This document shows, one piece after another, positions 18,206 through 30,275 of a stretch of DNA of 64,000 nucleotides. The position numbers and the translations under genes are program-made. The stretch's first letter is position 1; each line of letters begins with the position of its first letter. This DNA comes from Arthrobacter sp. AL12 (lineage in GTDB: Bacteria > Actinomycetota > Actinomycetes > Actinomycetales > Micrococcaceae). Below the pieces are notes generated by a model that saw nothing but the letters and a program-made list of their open reading frames with translations, was not told the DNA's origin and did not search any database. The DNA is taken from assembly GCF_029960645.1 (NCBI RefSeq), contig NZ_JASBQY010000018.1, forward strand, positions 1 to 64,000. Reading direction: 5' to 3'.

Positions 18206-19504
18206 ATGCAGTCAGTCCTCCACGCGGCGGCGATGATCCCCGCGAGTATTCCGAGCCCGGACTGGTCCGGTTTCGACATCCCGCTGCCGTGGGGGTCACT
18301 GCGCATCCACGCCTACGCCCTGTGCATCCTGCTCGGCATCATCGCCGGGCTCTGGCTCACCTCCGTGCGCTGGACCAAGCGCGGCGCCCCCGAGGGCAGC
18401 GTCTGGGACATCGCCATCTGGGCCATCCCGTTCGGCATCATCGGCGGCCGGCTCTACCACGTGGTGTCCTCCCCGGACGCGTACTTCGGCCCCGGCTTCG
18501 ACGGGACAGGTGACCTGTCCCTGATCCCGCAGCTCCAGCGCGGCGGGCTGGGCATCTGGGGAGCCGTGCTGCTGGGCGCCGTGGGCGCGTGGATCGGCTG
18601 CCGCAAGGCCGGCGTCAAGCTGAGCGCTTTCATGGACGCCGCGGCTCCCGGGCTGCTGCTGGCCCAGGCGATCGGCCGCTGGGGCAACTACTTCAACCAG
18701 GAACTCTTCGGCGGGCCCACCACCCTGCCGTGGGGCCTGCAGATCGACGCCGAGAACCCGAACTTCCCTCCGGGCATGGCCGCGGACACGCTCTTCCACC
18801 CGACCTTCCTCTACGAATCCCTGTGGAACCTCGTCGGCGTCGGCATCCTGCTGCTGCTGGACCGCAAATTCCGGTTCCGCCGCGGCCGCCTGTTCTGCCT
18901 GTACGCGGTCTACTACACGCTGGGCCGGGTCTGGATCGAAGCGATGCGGATCGACGACGCCGAGCTGATCAGCCTCTTCGGCATCACCACCCGGCTGAAC
19001 GTGTGGACCAGCATCTTCGTCCTGCTGGGCGCCCTGGCCGCGTTCATCATCCTGGGCCTGCGCAAGCCCACGGAACCCGACACGGTCTACCTGCCCGGAC
19101 ACGAGCCGTCGGAATCTGACACCCACATGGACACCGATGGCGGCACTGACACCGGCATGGCGCGCTCTGATGGCGGCACCGACGCTGGCGCTCACGGCGG
19201 CACTGAAACCGGCACGGCGCGCGCCGACGCCGGCGATGACACGGCGGACAGGGTGCCGGCCACCGTTCCGGCCGGCGCTGTTCCTGCCCGCAGTAATGTC
19301 CGCCATTCGGATTCTGCTGTCTCAGATAGTGAATCGCGTGATAATCTCCCTGATAACCAAAGCGGTCCAGGCCACGTTTCCGCCCCAGCTGAAGCGTCAA
19401 AGGAATCCTCCGGCGGCACCAAGCCCGCCAACGGAGCACCGGCGGCCGGAGCACCCGGCCACCAGGCCACCGGAACCGCGCCGGAAGCTGAGGGCACCAA
19501 GTAG
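18206..19504 (+). CDS. lgt: prolipoprotein diacylglyceryl transferase with long acidic tail
   Basis: Transfers diacylglycerol to the lipobox Cys of prolipoproteins in the membrane. Multiple TM segments span residues 30-295, with IPFGIIGGRLYHVVSS and the family signature GRWGNYFNQELFGGPT containing the essential Arg and Asn. It has 432 aa; a typical Lgt is near 290. The additional C-terminal 140 residues are Asp/Thr/Gly/Ala-rich with loose repeats (DGGTDTG, DGGTDAG, HGGTETG), probably disordered and cytoplasmic. It starts three bases after trpA, a common actinobacterial arrangement. Confidence 0.93.
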   Translation: MQSVLHAAAMIPASIPSPDWSGFDIPLPWGSLRIHAYALCILLGIIAGLWLTSVRWTKRGAPEGSVWDIAIWAIPFGIIGGRLYHVVSSPDAYFGPGFDGTGDLSLIPQLQRGGLGIWGAVLLGAVGAWIGCRKAGVKLSAFMDAAAPGLLLAQAIGRWGNYFNQELFGGPTTLPWGLQIDAENPNFPPGMAADTLFHPTFLYESLWNLVGVGILLLLDRKFRFRRGRLFCLYAVYYTLGRVWIEAMRIDDAELISLFGITTRLNVWTSIFVLLGALAAFIILGLRKPTEPDTVYLPGHEPSESDTHMDTDGGTDTGMARSDGGTDAGAHGGTETGTARADAGDDTADRVPATVPAGAVPARSNVRHSDSAVSDSESRDNLPDNQSGPGHVSAPAEASKESSGGTKPANGAPAAGAPGHQATGTAPEAEGTK

Positions 19505-19767
19505 CTCAGCGCCGGCAATCCGGGCCGCGGAGTCACCCCTCGCAGAGCCCGTTTCCACAGCGTCGTGGCAGCAGGGAAGGCAGCGGACTGCAGAGTCTTG
19601 CGGTTCGCGCAAACCCGGGCCGGCGGTCGCGTAACTGTTAGTGCAGGAAGCGGCCCTGACCTACAATTCGAATAAGATAATACTCTGTTGTGCCCATCAC
19701 ACCGGCGCACCGATGCGGGCCAATGTTGTCCCTCCCATACGCACGATCAGGAGGAAGGACGTCTTCC

Positions 19768-22700
19768 ATGACCCAAACCCTGCCCAGCCCCGGTTGGTCC
19801 GAGCCCCCGCAGCCCGCCATGTCACCTTTTAAGCGCTTTGCGGCGCTTCCCGAGGCGGCGGGGCTCTACAATCCCGAGCAGGAGAAGGACGCCTGCGGCC
19901 TCGCCATCATTGCCACACTGCGGGGGGAGCCGGGTTACGACATCGTTGACGCCGCCCTGACTGCCCTGCGCAACCTTGAGCACCGCGGTGCTGTCGGCGC
20001 CGACGAGGGCACCGGCGACGGCGCCGGACTGCTGATGCAGATCCCGGACGAATTCTTCCGCGCCGTGACCGACTTCGAACTTCCCGCCCCCGGCCAGTTT
20101 GTCGCGGGCACCGCCTTCCTCCCCGCGGAGCAGCGCGAGTCCGACGCCGCCAAGGCCGGCATCGAGGGCCTCGCCGCCGACGAAGGGCTAAAAGTCCTCG
20201 GCTGGCGCGAAGTGCCGATCGTCGCCGACCTGGTCGGGTCGATGGCCCGGGCCTGCATGCCCTACTTCTCCCAGCCGTTCTTTGCCTCCAGCACCGGGGA
20301 AGTGCTGGAGCGCAACGAACTCGACTCGCGCGCCTGGCGCATCCGGAAGCGGGCGCAGAACAAGTTCGGCGTGTACTTCCCGTCGCTGTCCTCCCGGACC
20401 ATCGTCTACAAGGGCATGCTGACCACGGCCCAGCTCGAGCCGTTCTACCCGGACCTCTCGGACAAGCGCTTCAAGACCAAGCTCGCGATCGTCCACTCCC
20501 GCTTCTCCACCAACACCTTCCCGTCCTGGCCCCTGGCCCAGCCGTTCCGGACCATCGCCCACAACGGCGAAATCAACACGGTCAAGGGAAACCGGAACTG
20601 GATGCGCGCCCGCCAGTCGCAGCTGGCCAACCCGCTGCTGGGGGACTCACCGGAAGAGCTGTACCCGATCTGCACCCCGGGGGCCTCCGACTCGGCGTCC
20701 TTCGACGAGGTCGCGGAACTGCTCTGGCTCTCCGGCCGGCCGATCACGCACTCGATCATGATGATGATCCCCGAGGCCTGGGAAAACCACGCCACGATGG
20801 ATCCGGCCCGCCGGGCCTTCTACGAGTACCACTCGCTGCTGATGGAACCGTGGGACGGCCCCGCCGCCGTGTCCTTCACCGACGGCAACCTCGTCGGCGC
20901 CACCCTGGACCGCAACGGTCTGCGCCCGGGCCGGTTCTGGATCACCGAGGACGGCCTGATCATCTTCGCCTCCGAGGTCGGCGTGATCGACGTCGAACCC
21001 TCCAAGGTGGTCAAGAAGGGCCGCGTCTCACCCGGCAAGATGTTCCTCGTGGACACCGACGCCGGCCGGATCATCAGCGACGCCGAGGTCAAGGCCGAGG
21101 TCGCGGCAGCCAACCCCTGGGCCGACTGGGTCAAGGAAAACCTGATCGACCTCAAGGACCTGCCCGAGCGCGAGCATGTGGTGCACACCGCGGCGTCGGT
21201 CAACATCCGCCAGCGCACCTTCGGCTACACCACCGAGGAACTGAAGATCCTGCTCGGCCCGATGTCCCGCACCGGCGCCGAGCCGCTCGGCGCGATGGGT
21301 TCGGACACCCCCGTGGCCGTGCTCTCGAAGCGGCCCCGGCTGCTGTTCGACTACTTCGTGCAGTCCTTCGCGCAGGTCACGAACCCGCCACTGGACGCCA
21401 TCCGCGAGGAACTCGTCACCTCGCTGACCTGCGCGATCGGGCCCAACGGCAACCTGCTGGACACCAAGCAGGTCCGCCAGCCGCAGGTTTCGCTGCCGTT
21501 CCCGGTGATCAACAACGACCAGCTCGCCAAGATCGCGAACATCGAAAACGCCGACGGCGACAAGGTTGCCATGAAGGTCCGCGGCCTCTACCGCCCCGAA
21601 GGCGGCGAGAACGCACTCCGCGCCCGGCTGACCGAAATCTGCGAACAGGTCTCCGGCGCCATTAACCGCGGTGTCCAGTACGTCGTGCTCTCGGACCGTG
21701 ACTCGAACGCCCAGTGGGCGCCGATCCCGTCGCTGCTGCTGGTCAGCGCCGTGCACCACCACCTGCTGCGCAGCGCCAACCGCACCAAGACCGCCCTGGT
21801 GGTCGAGGCCGGCGACGTCCGCGAAACCCACCACGTGGCCGTGCTGATCGGCTACGGCGCGTCCGCCGTGAACCCGTACCTGGCCATGGAATCCGTGGAG
21901 CAGCTGATCTCCACCGGCGACGTCCTCGGGGTCACCGCGCAGGACGGCGTCTACAACCTGATCAAGGGCCTCGGCAAGGGCGTCCTGAAGATCATGTCCA
22001 AGATGGGCATCTCCACCGTGGCCTCCTACACCGGAGCCCAGACCTTCGAGGCCCTGGGCCTCGGCCAGGACCTGGTGGACGAGTACTTCTCCGGCACGCA
22101 CTCCCAGCTCGGCGGCGTCGGCCTGGACGTCATCGCCGCGGAGGTCGCGGCACGCCACCGGATGGCGTACCCCGAAAACGGCATCGAGCAGCCCCACCAG
22201 GCCCTGATGGGCGGCGGCGAGTACCAGTGGCGCCGCGACGGCGAGCCGCACCTGTTCAACCCGGAGACCGTGTTCCGGCTGCAGCACGCCACCCGTGAGC
22301 GCCGGTACGACATCTTCAAGTCCTACACCCGCGGTGTGGACGACCAGTCCGAGAACCTGATGACCCTGCGCGGGCTGCTGAAGTTCAAGGCCGGGCTGCG
22401 GACCGCGGTGCCGCTCGGGGAAGTGGAGTCCGTCTCCAGCATCGTCAAGCGGTTCTCCACCGGCGCGATGAGCTACGGCTCGATCTCGCAGGAGGCCCAC
22501 GAAACCCTCGCGATCGCCATGAACCGGCTGGGCGGCAAGTCCAACACCGGTGAGGGCGGCGAGGACGTGGACCGGCTGCTCGATCCGACCCGCCGCTCGG
22601 CGGTCAAGCAGATCGCCTCCGGCCGGTTCGGCGTGACGAGCCTGTACCTGACCAACGCCGATGACATCCAGATCAAGATGGCGCAGGGTGCCAAGCCCGG

Positions 22701-24370
22701 CGAGGGCGGCCAGCTGATGGCGCAGAAGGTCTACCCCTGGGTGGCCCGGACGCGGCACTCGACGCCCGGCGTCGGGCTCATCTCCCCGCCCCCGCACCAC
22801 GACATCTACTCGATCGAGGACCTCGCCCAGCTGATCTACGACGCGAAGCGGGCCAACCCCTCGGCGCGCGTGCACGTCAAGCTGGTCTCCGAGGTCGGGA
22901 TCGGCACGGTGGCCGCCGGCGTCACGAAGGCCAAAGCCGACGTCGTCCTGGTCTCCGGGCACGACGGCGGCACCGGCGCCTCGCCGCTGAACTCGCTCAA
23001 GCATGCCGGTGTCCCGTGGGAGCTGGGTCTCGCCGAGACGCAGCAGACCCTGATGCTCAACGGCCTGCGCGACCGCGTGGTGGTGCAGGTGGACGGCCAG
23101 CTCAAAACCGGCCGCGACGTGGTGATCGCGGCGCTGCTCGGCGGCGAGGAGTTCGGTTTCGCCACCGCCCCGCTGGTGGTCTCCGGCTGCATCATGATGC
23201 GCGTCTGCCACCTCGACACCTGCCCGGTGGGCGTCGCGACGCAGAACCCGGAGCTGCGCTCCCGCTTCAACGGCAAGCCGGAATTCGTGGTCAACTTCTT
23301 CGAGTTCCTCGCCGAGGAAGTCCGTGAGATCCTGGCCGAGCTGGGCTTCCGGAGCATCGAGGAAGCCATCGGCCACGCCGAAATGCTCGACACCCGGGAG
23401 GCGATCAACCACTGGAAGGCCGAGGGGCTGGACCTGGACCCGATCCTGCACGGTCTCGAGTTCGACGACGACGCCCCGCTGCGCAACCTCACCGGCCAGA
23501 ACCACGAGCTGGACAAGCACTTTGACCAGCGCCTGTTGGTGATGGCCGCGGAAGCCCTGAGCGACCGCACCCCGGTTAAGATCGCCGTCAACGTCATCAA
23601 CACGGACCGCTCCGTCGGCACGATGCTGGGCCATGTGGTCACCAAGACCTTCAGCACGGACGTACTGGCGACGGACACCATCGACATCACACTGACCGGT
23701 ACCGCCGGCCAGTCGCTCGGCGCGTTCCTGCCGGCCGGCATCACGCTGCGGATGTTCGGTGACTCCAACGACTACGTCGGCAAGGGCCTGTCCGGCGGGC
23801 GCATCATCGTCCGCCCGGACCGCACCAACGTGTTCCCGGCCGAGCGCAATGTGATCGCGGGCAACGTGATCGGCTACGGCGCCACCAGCGGCGAGATGTT
23901 CCTGCGCGGCCAGGTCGGCGAACGCTTTATGGTCCGCAACTCCGGCGCCACCGCGGTGGTCGAGGGAATCGGCGACCATGGCTGCGAGTACATGACCGGA
24001 GGCCAGACGCTCATCATCGGGCGCACCGGCCGCAACTTCGGTGCCGGCATGTCCGGCGGCACGGCCTACGTGCTGGACCTGCGGACCGAACGGGTCAACA
24101 AGCAGGCCCTCGAAGCCGGCGAGCTGCAGCTGCGCGAACTGGACGCCGAGGACCGAGAAATTGTCCATGGGCTGCTCCTGAAGCACTCCGAGGAGACCGA
24201 ATCGCTGCTCGCGGCCCGGCTGCTGGAGAACTTCGACGACACCGCAGCCCGTATCACCAAGGTGCTGCCGCGCGACTACGCGGCCGTCCTGCAAACCCGT
24301 CTCGACGCCATCGAAGAGGGCCTTGACCCCGACGGCGAAGAAGTTTGGTCTCGAATCCTGGAGGTGACCG

Positions 24371-24378
<8 letters not shown>
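19768..24378 (+). CDS. gltB: glutamate synthase (NADPH) large subunit
   Basis: Makes two glutamates from glutamine and 2-oxoglutarate. Domains in order: class II glutamine amidotransferase with the nucleophile Cys at residue 43 (EKDACGLAII, so a 42-residue propeptide), a central domain, the FMN-binding synthase domain (TGAMSYGSISQEAHETLA, KPGEGGQL, GHDGGTGASP), the 3Fe-4S ligands in CIMMRVCHLDTCPVGVATQ, and the C-terminal beta-helix domain with repeated G-rich turns. It has 1536 aa, the usual size. ATG 19768 follows AGGAGGAAGGA. It overlaps gltD by 8 bp. Confidence 0.97.
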
Positions 24379-25828
<1,450 letters not shown>

Positions 25829-25911
25829 GCCGAAGCCGCCTTCCAGTGGCCGGCGACGGTCACATTCTGCCAACAACTTCATCCAGACAATCGACTACAT
25901 AGGGTAGGTAT

Positions 25912-27408
25912 ATGAGACGCGCTAAAATAGTGGCCACCTTCGGACCGGCAATCGCGAGTTTTGAGAACACTCTCGCTGTGCTGGAAGCCGGCGTCGACGT
26001 GGCCCGTATGAACATGAGCCATGGCGACTACGCGGTGCACGACACCACGTACGAAAACGTCCGCAAGGCTGCCGGGCAGCTCGGCAAGCCGGTCGCCATC
26101 ATGGCCGACCTGCAGGGGCCGAAGATCCGCCTGGGCCGGTTCGTGGACGGGCCGCACCTGCTGGCCGTCGGCGACACCTTCACCATCACCACCGCCGACG
26201 TCCCGGGCACCAAGGACATCTGCTCCACCACGCTCAAGAGCCTCACCGAGGACGTCAAGCCCGGCGACGCGCTCCTGATCGACGACGGCAAGGTGGCGCT
26301 CCGCGCGATCGACGTCGATGACGTCAAGGTCGTCGCCCAGGTGATCGTCGGCGGTTATGTGTCGAACAACAAGGGCATCAACCTGCCCGGTGTTGCCGTC
26401 AATGTGCCGGCGCTCAGCGTCAAGGACGAGGACGATCTCCGCTGGGCCATGCGCCGCGGCGTGGACATGGTGGCCCTCTCCTTCGTCCGGGATGCCTCGG
26501 ACATCAAGCGGGTCCACGAGATTATGGACGAAGAAGGCCGCCGCGTGCCGGTGATCGCCAAGATCGAGAAGCCGCAGGCTGTGGAGCAGCTCCCCGAGAT
26601 TATCGACGCCTTCGACGCCATCATGGTGGCCCGTGGCGACCTCGGCGTGGAACTTCCGCTTGAGGAAGTGCCGATCGTGCAGAAGCGCGCTGTTGAACTG
26701 GCCCGCCGCTGGGCCAAGCCGGTCATCGTGGCAACCCAGGTGCTGGAATCCATGATCGACAACCCGCGTCCGACCCGTGCCGAGGCCTCCGACTGCGCCA
26801 ACGCCGTGCTCGACGGCGCCGATGCAGTCATGCTTTCGGGCGAGACCAGCGTGGGCAAGTTCCCGATCGAGACCGTCAAGACCATGGCCCGGATCATCGA
26901 ATCCACTGAGGTCCACGGCCTGGAGCGTGTCCCCCCGCTGGGCACCAAGCCCAAGACCCGAGGCGGCGCCATCACCCGTGCCGCCGTCGAGATCGCCGAC
27001 CAGCTGGATGCGAAGTACATCTGCGCGTTCACCCAGTCCGGTGATTCGGCCCGGCGTCTGTCGCGGTTGCGTCCGACTCGCCCGGTCTTCGCCTTCACCC
27101 CGGTGGAGCATGTTTGGAACCAGCTGGCGCTGACCTGGGGCATTCAGCCAGTGCTGGTCCCGATGGTGAACCACACCGATGCGATGACGGCCCAGGTTGA
27201 CCGCAGCCTGCTGAACATGGACGTCGTCGAGGACGGCGACATGGTGGTTATCGCCGCCGGGTCGCCTCCCGGAAAGGCCGGATCCACGAACATGCTCAAG
27301 GTCCACAGGGTCGGCGACCTGGCCGACGCCGGTCTCGGCGAAGCCGAGGTAGCCAAGGACAAGCTCGGCCCCTGGCCGGAAAAGAAGAAGCGGAACTCCA
27401 AGATCTAG
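25912..27408 (+). CDS. pyk: pyruvate kinase
   Basis: Last step of glycolysis. Motifs: RRAKIVATFGPA, ARMNMSHGDY, MADLQGPKIRLG, the catalytic signature IAKIEKPQAVEQL, MVARGDLGVELPLEEVP and MLSGETSVGKFPIE. It has 498 aa with the C-terminal allosteric domain. The ATG at 25912 is preceded by GGGTAGG. It ends at a strong terminator shared with the convergent ANTAR gene. Confidence 0.97.
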   Translation: MRRAKIVATFGPAIASFENTLAVLEAGVDVARMNMSHGDYAVHDTTYENVRKAAGQLGKPVAIMADLQGPKIRLGRFVDGPHLLAVGDTFTITTADVPGTKDICSTTLKSLTEDVKPGDALLIDDGKVALRAIDVDDVKVVAQVIVGGYVSNNKGINLPGVAVNVPALSVKDEDDLRWAMRRGVDMVALSFVRDASDIKRVHEIMDEEGRRVPVIAKIEKPQAVEQLPEIIDAFDAIMVARGDLGVELPLEEVPIVQKRAVELARRWAKPVIVATQVLESMIDNPRPTRAEASDCANAVLDGADAVMLSGETSVGKFPIETVKTMARIIESTEVHGLERVPPLGTKPKTRGGAITRAAVEIADQLDAKYICAFTQSGDSARRLSRLRPTRPVFAFTPVEHVWNQLALTWGIQPVLVPMVNHTDAMTAQVDRSLLNMDVVEDGDMVVIAAGSPPGKAGSTNMLKVHRVGDLADAGLGEAEVAKDKLGPWPEKKKRNSKI

Positions 27409-27423
27409 TTCCGCGCTTGAAAC

Positions 27424-27463
27424 AAAAGGGAGGATCCCCGCCATTGGCGGGGACCCTCCCTTT
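27424..27463. terminator. bidirectional terminator between pyk and the ANTAR regulator
   Basis: AAAAGGGAGG-ATCCCCGCCA and its near-inverse TGGCGGGGA-CCCTCCCTTTT form a long stem with A-rich and T-rich flanks on the two sides, so it can end transcripts from both convergent genes. Confidence 0.85.
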
Positions 27464-27512
27464 TGGTTTATCGTTGCCGGTTTGTGTTGCCGGCTGTTGT
27501 GTTGTCTGGCGG

Positions 27513-28118
27513 CTAGTTGACCTGGTTGATGATGGTCTCGGCGACCTCGCGCATGCTCAGGCGGCGGTCCATGGACGTTTTCTGGATCCAGCGGAACGCC
27601 TCCGGCTCGGTGAGGCCCATCTTGGTGGTCAGGAGGCTCTTGGCGCGCTCCACGAGCTTGCGGGTGGCGAACTGCTCCTGCAGGTCGGTCACTTCACTTT
27701 CGAGGGCCTTGATTTCCTCGTGGCGGGAGAGCGCGATTTCCAGGGCGGGGATGAGGTCTGCGGGGGTGAAGGGCTTGACCACGTAGGCCATGGCGCCGGC
27801 GTCGCGGGCGCGCTCAACGAGTTCCTTCTGGCTGAACGCTGTCAGCAGGACCACGGGGGCGATCCGGGCCTTGACGATCTTCTCGGCGGCGGTGATGCCG
27901 TCCATGATGGGCATCTTGACGTCCATCAGGACCAGGTCCGGCTTCAGTTCTTCGGCGAGCTGGACAGCCTTCTCGCCGTTGTCCGCTTCGCCGACGACGT
28001 CGTAGCCCTCGCCCCGCAGGATCTCGATGATGTCGAGCCGGATGAGGGTCTCATCCTCGGCCACGACCACTCGGCGCGCCGGCTTGGACGTGGGGTTTGA
28101 CTCCGTCTGTTCTGACAC
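27513..28118 (-). CDS. ANTAR-domain response regulator (PdtaR-like)
   Basis: Receiver domain (residues 15-130) with the acidic pocket in VVVAEDETL, phosphoacceptor Asp66 in LVLMDVKMP and Lys115 in YVVKPF, then a C-terminal ANTAR helical domain (about 135-198) ending RLSMREVAETIINQVN. ANTAR proteins bind paired RNA hairpins to prevent termination. It has 201 aa; PdtaR of mycobacteria has the same layout and is activated by the kinase PdtaS, which is not in this window. GTG start with AAGGAG upstream. Confidence 0.92.
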   Translation of the reverse strand: MSEQTESNPTSKPARRVVVAEDETLIRLDIIEILRGEGYDVVGEADNGEKAVQLAEELKPDLVLMDVKMPIMDGITAAEKIVKARIAPVVLLTAFSQKELVERARDAGAMAYVVKPFTPADLIPALEIALSRHEEIKALESEVTDLQEQFATRKLVERAKSLLTTKMGLTEPEAFRWIQKTSMDRRLSMREVAETIINQVN

Positions 28119-28322
28119 GGGAACTCCTTGGAAAGGTACGGCGGGAACTAGACCATCTTAGGTTGTCACCGCTGCTGTACTGGGACCGGGTTGGGTTCGA
28201 TGCGGCGTCACTGGCGCGATTCTGGAATTCAGCCTATCTGCATGTAGAGTAAATTCGCGCACTGGAAGCGATCGCGTTGCTCACAGCACTGTGGTGGGGC
28301 GATTATGACACCGGTGTTCCGC

Positions 28323-28403
28323 GCCCGAGTGGCGGAATGGCAGACGCGCCGCACTCAAAATGCGGTATCGAAAGGTGTGTGGGTTCGAGTCCCACCTCGG
28401 GCA
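28323..28403 (+). tRNA. tRNA-Leu (CAA)
   Basis: Acceptor GCCCGAG (28323-28329) pairs with CTCGGGC (28396-28402). The anticodon stem CCGCA/TGCGG holds the loop CTCAAAA with anticodon CAA, and a short variable arm and GGTTCGAGTCCCACC T-arm follow. The CCA end is not encoded. Its 3' end plus about 8 bp downstream is repeated at 34702, 50231 and 57996, so this tRNA appears to be the anchor of the accessory region. Confidence 0.96.
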
Positions 28404-28640
28404 CAGTGTTTTCCCTGTTCAGGGGCTTGTGAGCCTCTGAGTGTGCACAAATTGTGAACTTATGGGCCCCTCCGGGGGCCTTTTTTGTTGGCCGGTGCTG
28501 TGGCCGGGCGGCTTCTTCTGTGGCTGGGGCAGCGGTGTTGCTGCTCACTCATTCATGGCCAGGTACGCCTGGAACCGCATGACTTGTTGCTAATTGGGGA
28601 TCAGATCCTCTTGGATATCGCTGTCGGCAGCCGGAACGGG
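28404..28640 (+). repeat. diverged relative of the tRNA-Leu repeat, downstream of the real tRNA
   Basis: After the tRNA the sequence shares patches, in the same order, with repeat copies 1-3: ACAGTGTTT, TCAGGGGCTT, GTGTGCACA (28441-28449) where the copies have a palindrome, then TTCATG and CATGAC...ATTG...CAGATC...TCGCTG near 28578-28622. Parts present in the copies are missing here. No protein gene is evident from 28487 to 28919. Confidence 0.55.
28464..28486 (+). terminator. terminator after tRNA-Leu
   Basis: GGCCCC-TCC-GGGGGCC followed by TTTTTT (28481-28486), 60 bp after the tRNA. It lies inside the segment related to the tRNA-derived repeats. Confidence 0.8.
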
Positions 28641-28919
28641 ACAATCCGTACGCGCTGGGTGCGCCGGACGATTGTGGGCATCCGGCCTGGCGGTCAGTAG
28701 CGTGCAGACTCGTTCAAGTGAGTTGCTGCTTTGCGGGCCCGCGGAACCTGTTTCCCATTTTTGAGCTCGATCCAAACGGAGCAGTCCGGGGACCGTTCGA
28801 ACATCGTCCGGTGACAAGCTCGGGCTTTAGCCGAGCGTCATGTATTCGGAGTCAGGGGCGGCCATGGTGTTCTTCGGCGCCGGGGGCTGTTTCGTCACGC
28901 GCAGCCTATGCCCGGCTCG

Positions 28920-29069
28920 CTACAACGGCGCAGAACCCGAGCCGCCGTCGTTCTTACGCCGGGACCAGCGCAGCGCCCAGCGGACGATGAGCGTCACGAC
29001 CACGACGACGATGGCGACCATCACGAGCATCGCCAGGAACACCATGACGTGCCAGCCCTCGAGCCTCAC
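28920..29069 (-). CDS. small single-span membrane protein
   Basis: A 49-residue frame starting at a GTG (29067-29069) that overlaps the TGA of the upstream gene as GTGA. It has one strongly hydrophobic Val-rich segment (about residues 8-28), then a basic stretch RWALRWSRRKN and a Gly/Ser tail. The overlap and composition argue that it is real and co-translated with the 29066-29365 gene. Function unknown. Confidence 0.65.
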   Translation of the reverse strand: MRLEGWHVMVFLAMLVMVAIVVVVVTLIVRWALRWSRRKNDGGSGSAPL

Positions 29070-29365
29070 CGATTCCCCTGGATGGCCTGCAGGTCTGCGG
29101 CCAGGGCTACCATCGCGGAGGTGGGCGGCTCCGGCTCGCCCGCGGTATCCCCGAAGCTGTTACCGAACCATTTCTGCCAGACGGTAGCCACGACCTCGGG
29201 GGTGACGGTCTCGCGGGCGGCAAACAGCGCGGCGAAATCTTCCATCTCCGGGCCGTACTCGTCGGCCGGCGCTCCGAGGTCCAAGACGCCGAGCAGGTCG
29301 TGGGCGTTCAGGCGTTCGGTGATGGCGGCGCGCATGCGTGCGTATTCCGGGGTGCTGGTGTCCAT
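29066..29365 (-). CDS. conserved hypothetical protein, DUF1871-like
   Basis: A 99-aa soluble helical protein. The pattern DLLGVLDLGAPADEYGPEMEDFAALF, with an invariant-looking DEYxPE, recalls the DUF1871 fold, and the residues around WQKWFGNSFGD are also typical. No catalytic residues can be named. ATG start at 29365. It overlaps the downstream small membrane protein, so the two form a unit. Confidence 0.7.
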   Translation of the reverse strand: MDTSTPEYARMRAAITERLNAHDLLGVLDLGAPADEYGPEMEDFAALFAARETVTPEVVATVWQKWFGNSFGDTAGEPEPPTSAMVALAADLQAIQGNR

Positions 29366-29425
29366 GGCGCCATTCTAGGAGCAATCAGAACAGGGATGGT
29401 GAAAGACCCGTCTAGGATGACCGGC

Positions 29426-29971
29426 ATGAGGAAGTGGATAGCCGCGCACCGCAAGATGGTTGCCCTGGTGGTTCTCGCAGTTGCGTATGCCGCAGGGGTA
29501 GTGCTCCTCGTGAGCCTGGGGCACGAGCTGGAAGAGACGCTCTTCAGCGCGGCGCTGTGGTTCGTCTTCACCGTGGTCGCCTGGTACCTCGATGCACGAC
29601 GGCAACGCAAGACGGCGGCGAAGCTAGAGGACCAGGGAGGGCTTCTGGTTTACGTCCGCTACCCGGATTCACGTCCCGGATCCCTCAGCGGGATCTGGAA
29701 CATGGGCGTCGCCACTTTTGACGAGGCCGCGGGAATGAAATTTCAGCCGGCAGTCTACGACAACCTTGAGCCTTCCGGGCGTCCCACTACTTTCAGCGCA
29801 TTGGCGGCGGTGTCCAGCGAGCCCAGGAAGATTGACCGGAAGGAGCGCAATTACGTGCCCCAGCGAGGGTTCCAGGCCATCCGGCTCACCACCGACAAGG
29901 GCGACATTGAAGTGGCCGCCGGGCCGGAGTCACTTCGAAAGATTCTCGACACGTCTCCTGGGCCATCGTAG
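29426..29971 (+). CDS. membrane protein of unknown function
   Basis: 181 aa. Two transmembrane helices (about residues 11-30 and 38-58) separated by a short acidic turn, then a soluble domain of about 115 residues, probably cytoplasmic. ATG 29426 has AGGA 8 nt upstream; an ATG nine bases earlier is also possible. The soluble part looks PH-like in its alternation of hydrophobic strands (inference). No family recognised. Confidence 0.7.
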   Translation: MRKWIAAHRKMVALVVLAVAYAAGVVLLVSLGHELEETLFSAALWFVFTVVAWYLDARRQRKTAAKLEDQGGLLVYVRYPDSRPGSLSGIWNMGVATFDEAAGMKFQPAVYDNLEPSGRPTTFSALAAVSSEPRKIDRKERNYVPQRGFQAIRLTTDKGDIEVAAGPESLRKILDTSPGPS

Positions 29972-30015
29972 TGATCTCCTGCCTGTCCTTCAGGCCGCCA
30001 GAACATAGGGTGATG

Positions 30016-30212
30016 TCAGCGGTTCCGGGATCGGTTCGTGTATTTCATCCACATGGGCACAACAATGCTGGAGCCTATTGCCACACATAGGATCTGGGCC
30101 CACATGCCCAGTTGAGGAAACAGCCGTCCGAGGAAAATCGATGCAGCGACGGTGAGCACGAGTATGAGGCAGCTGCGGATGACAATCAGCCGAAGACGTG
30201 TCTACCTGCCAC
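30016..30212 (-). pseudogene. small two-span membrane protein gene with a frameshift near its start
   Basis: A GTG at 30212 with GAGGAGGGG just upstream opens a frame that stops after eight codons. The next frame continues with a hydrophobic, well-formed sequence (LIVIRSCLILVLTVAASIFL, then PQLGMWAQILCVAIG) ending TNRSRNR at 30016. The good ribosome site and the membrane-like continuation suggest one small gene broken by a single-base change, or a sequencing error. Confidence 0.35.
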
Positions 30213-30275
30213 CTAACCCCTCCTCTAAACGACTCTGATGGTCATTGCTAACCCGACTCTTCCTCAGGGAACTGG

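Noticed and set aside
21028..24294. Minus-strand ORF of 1088 codons
   Set aside because: Exact antisense of gltB, with His/Arg/Val-rich composition typical of shadows in high-GC genes.
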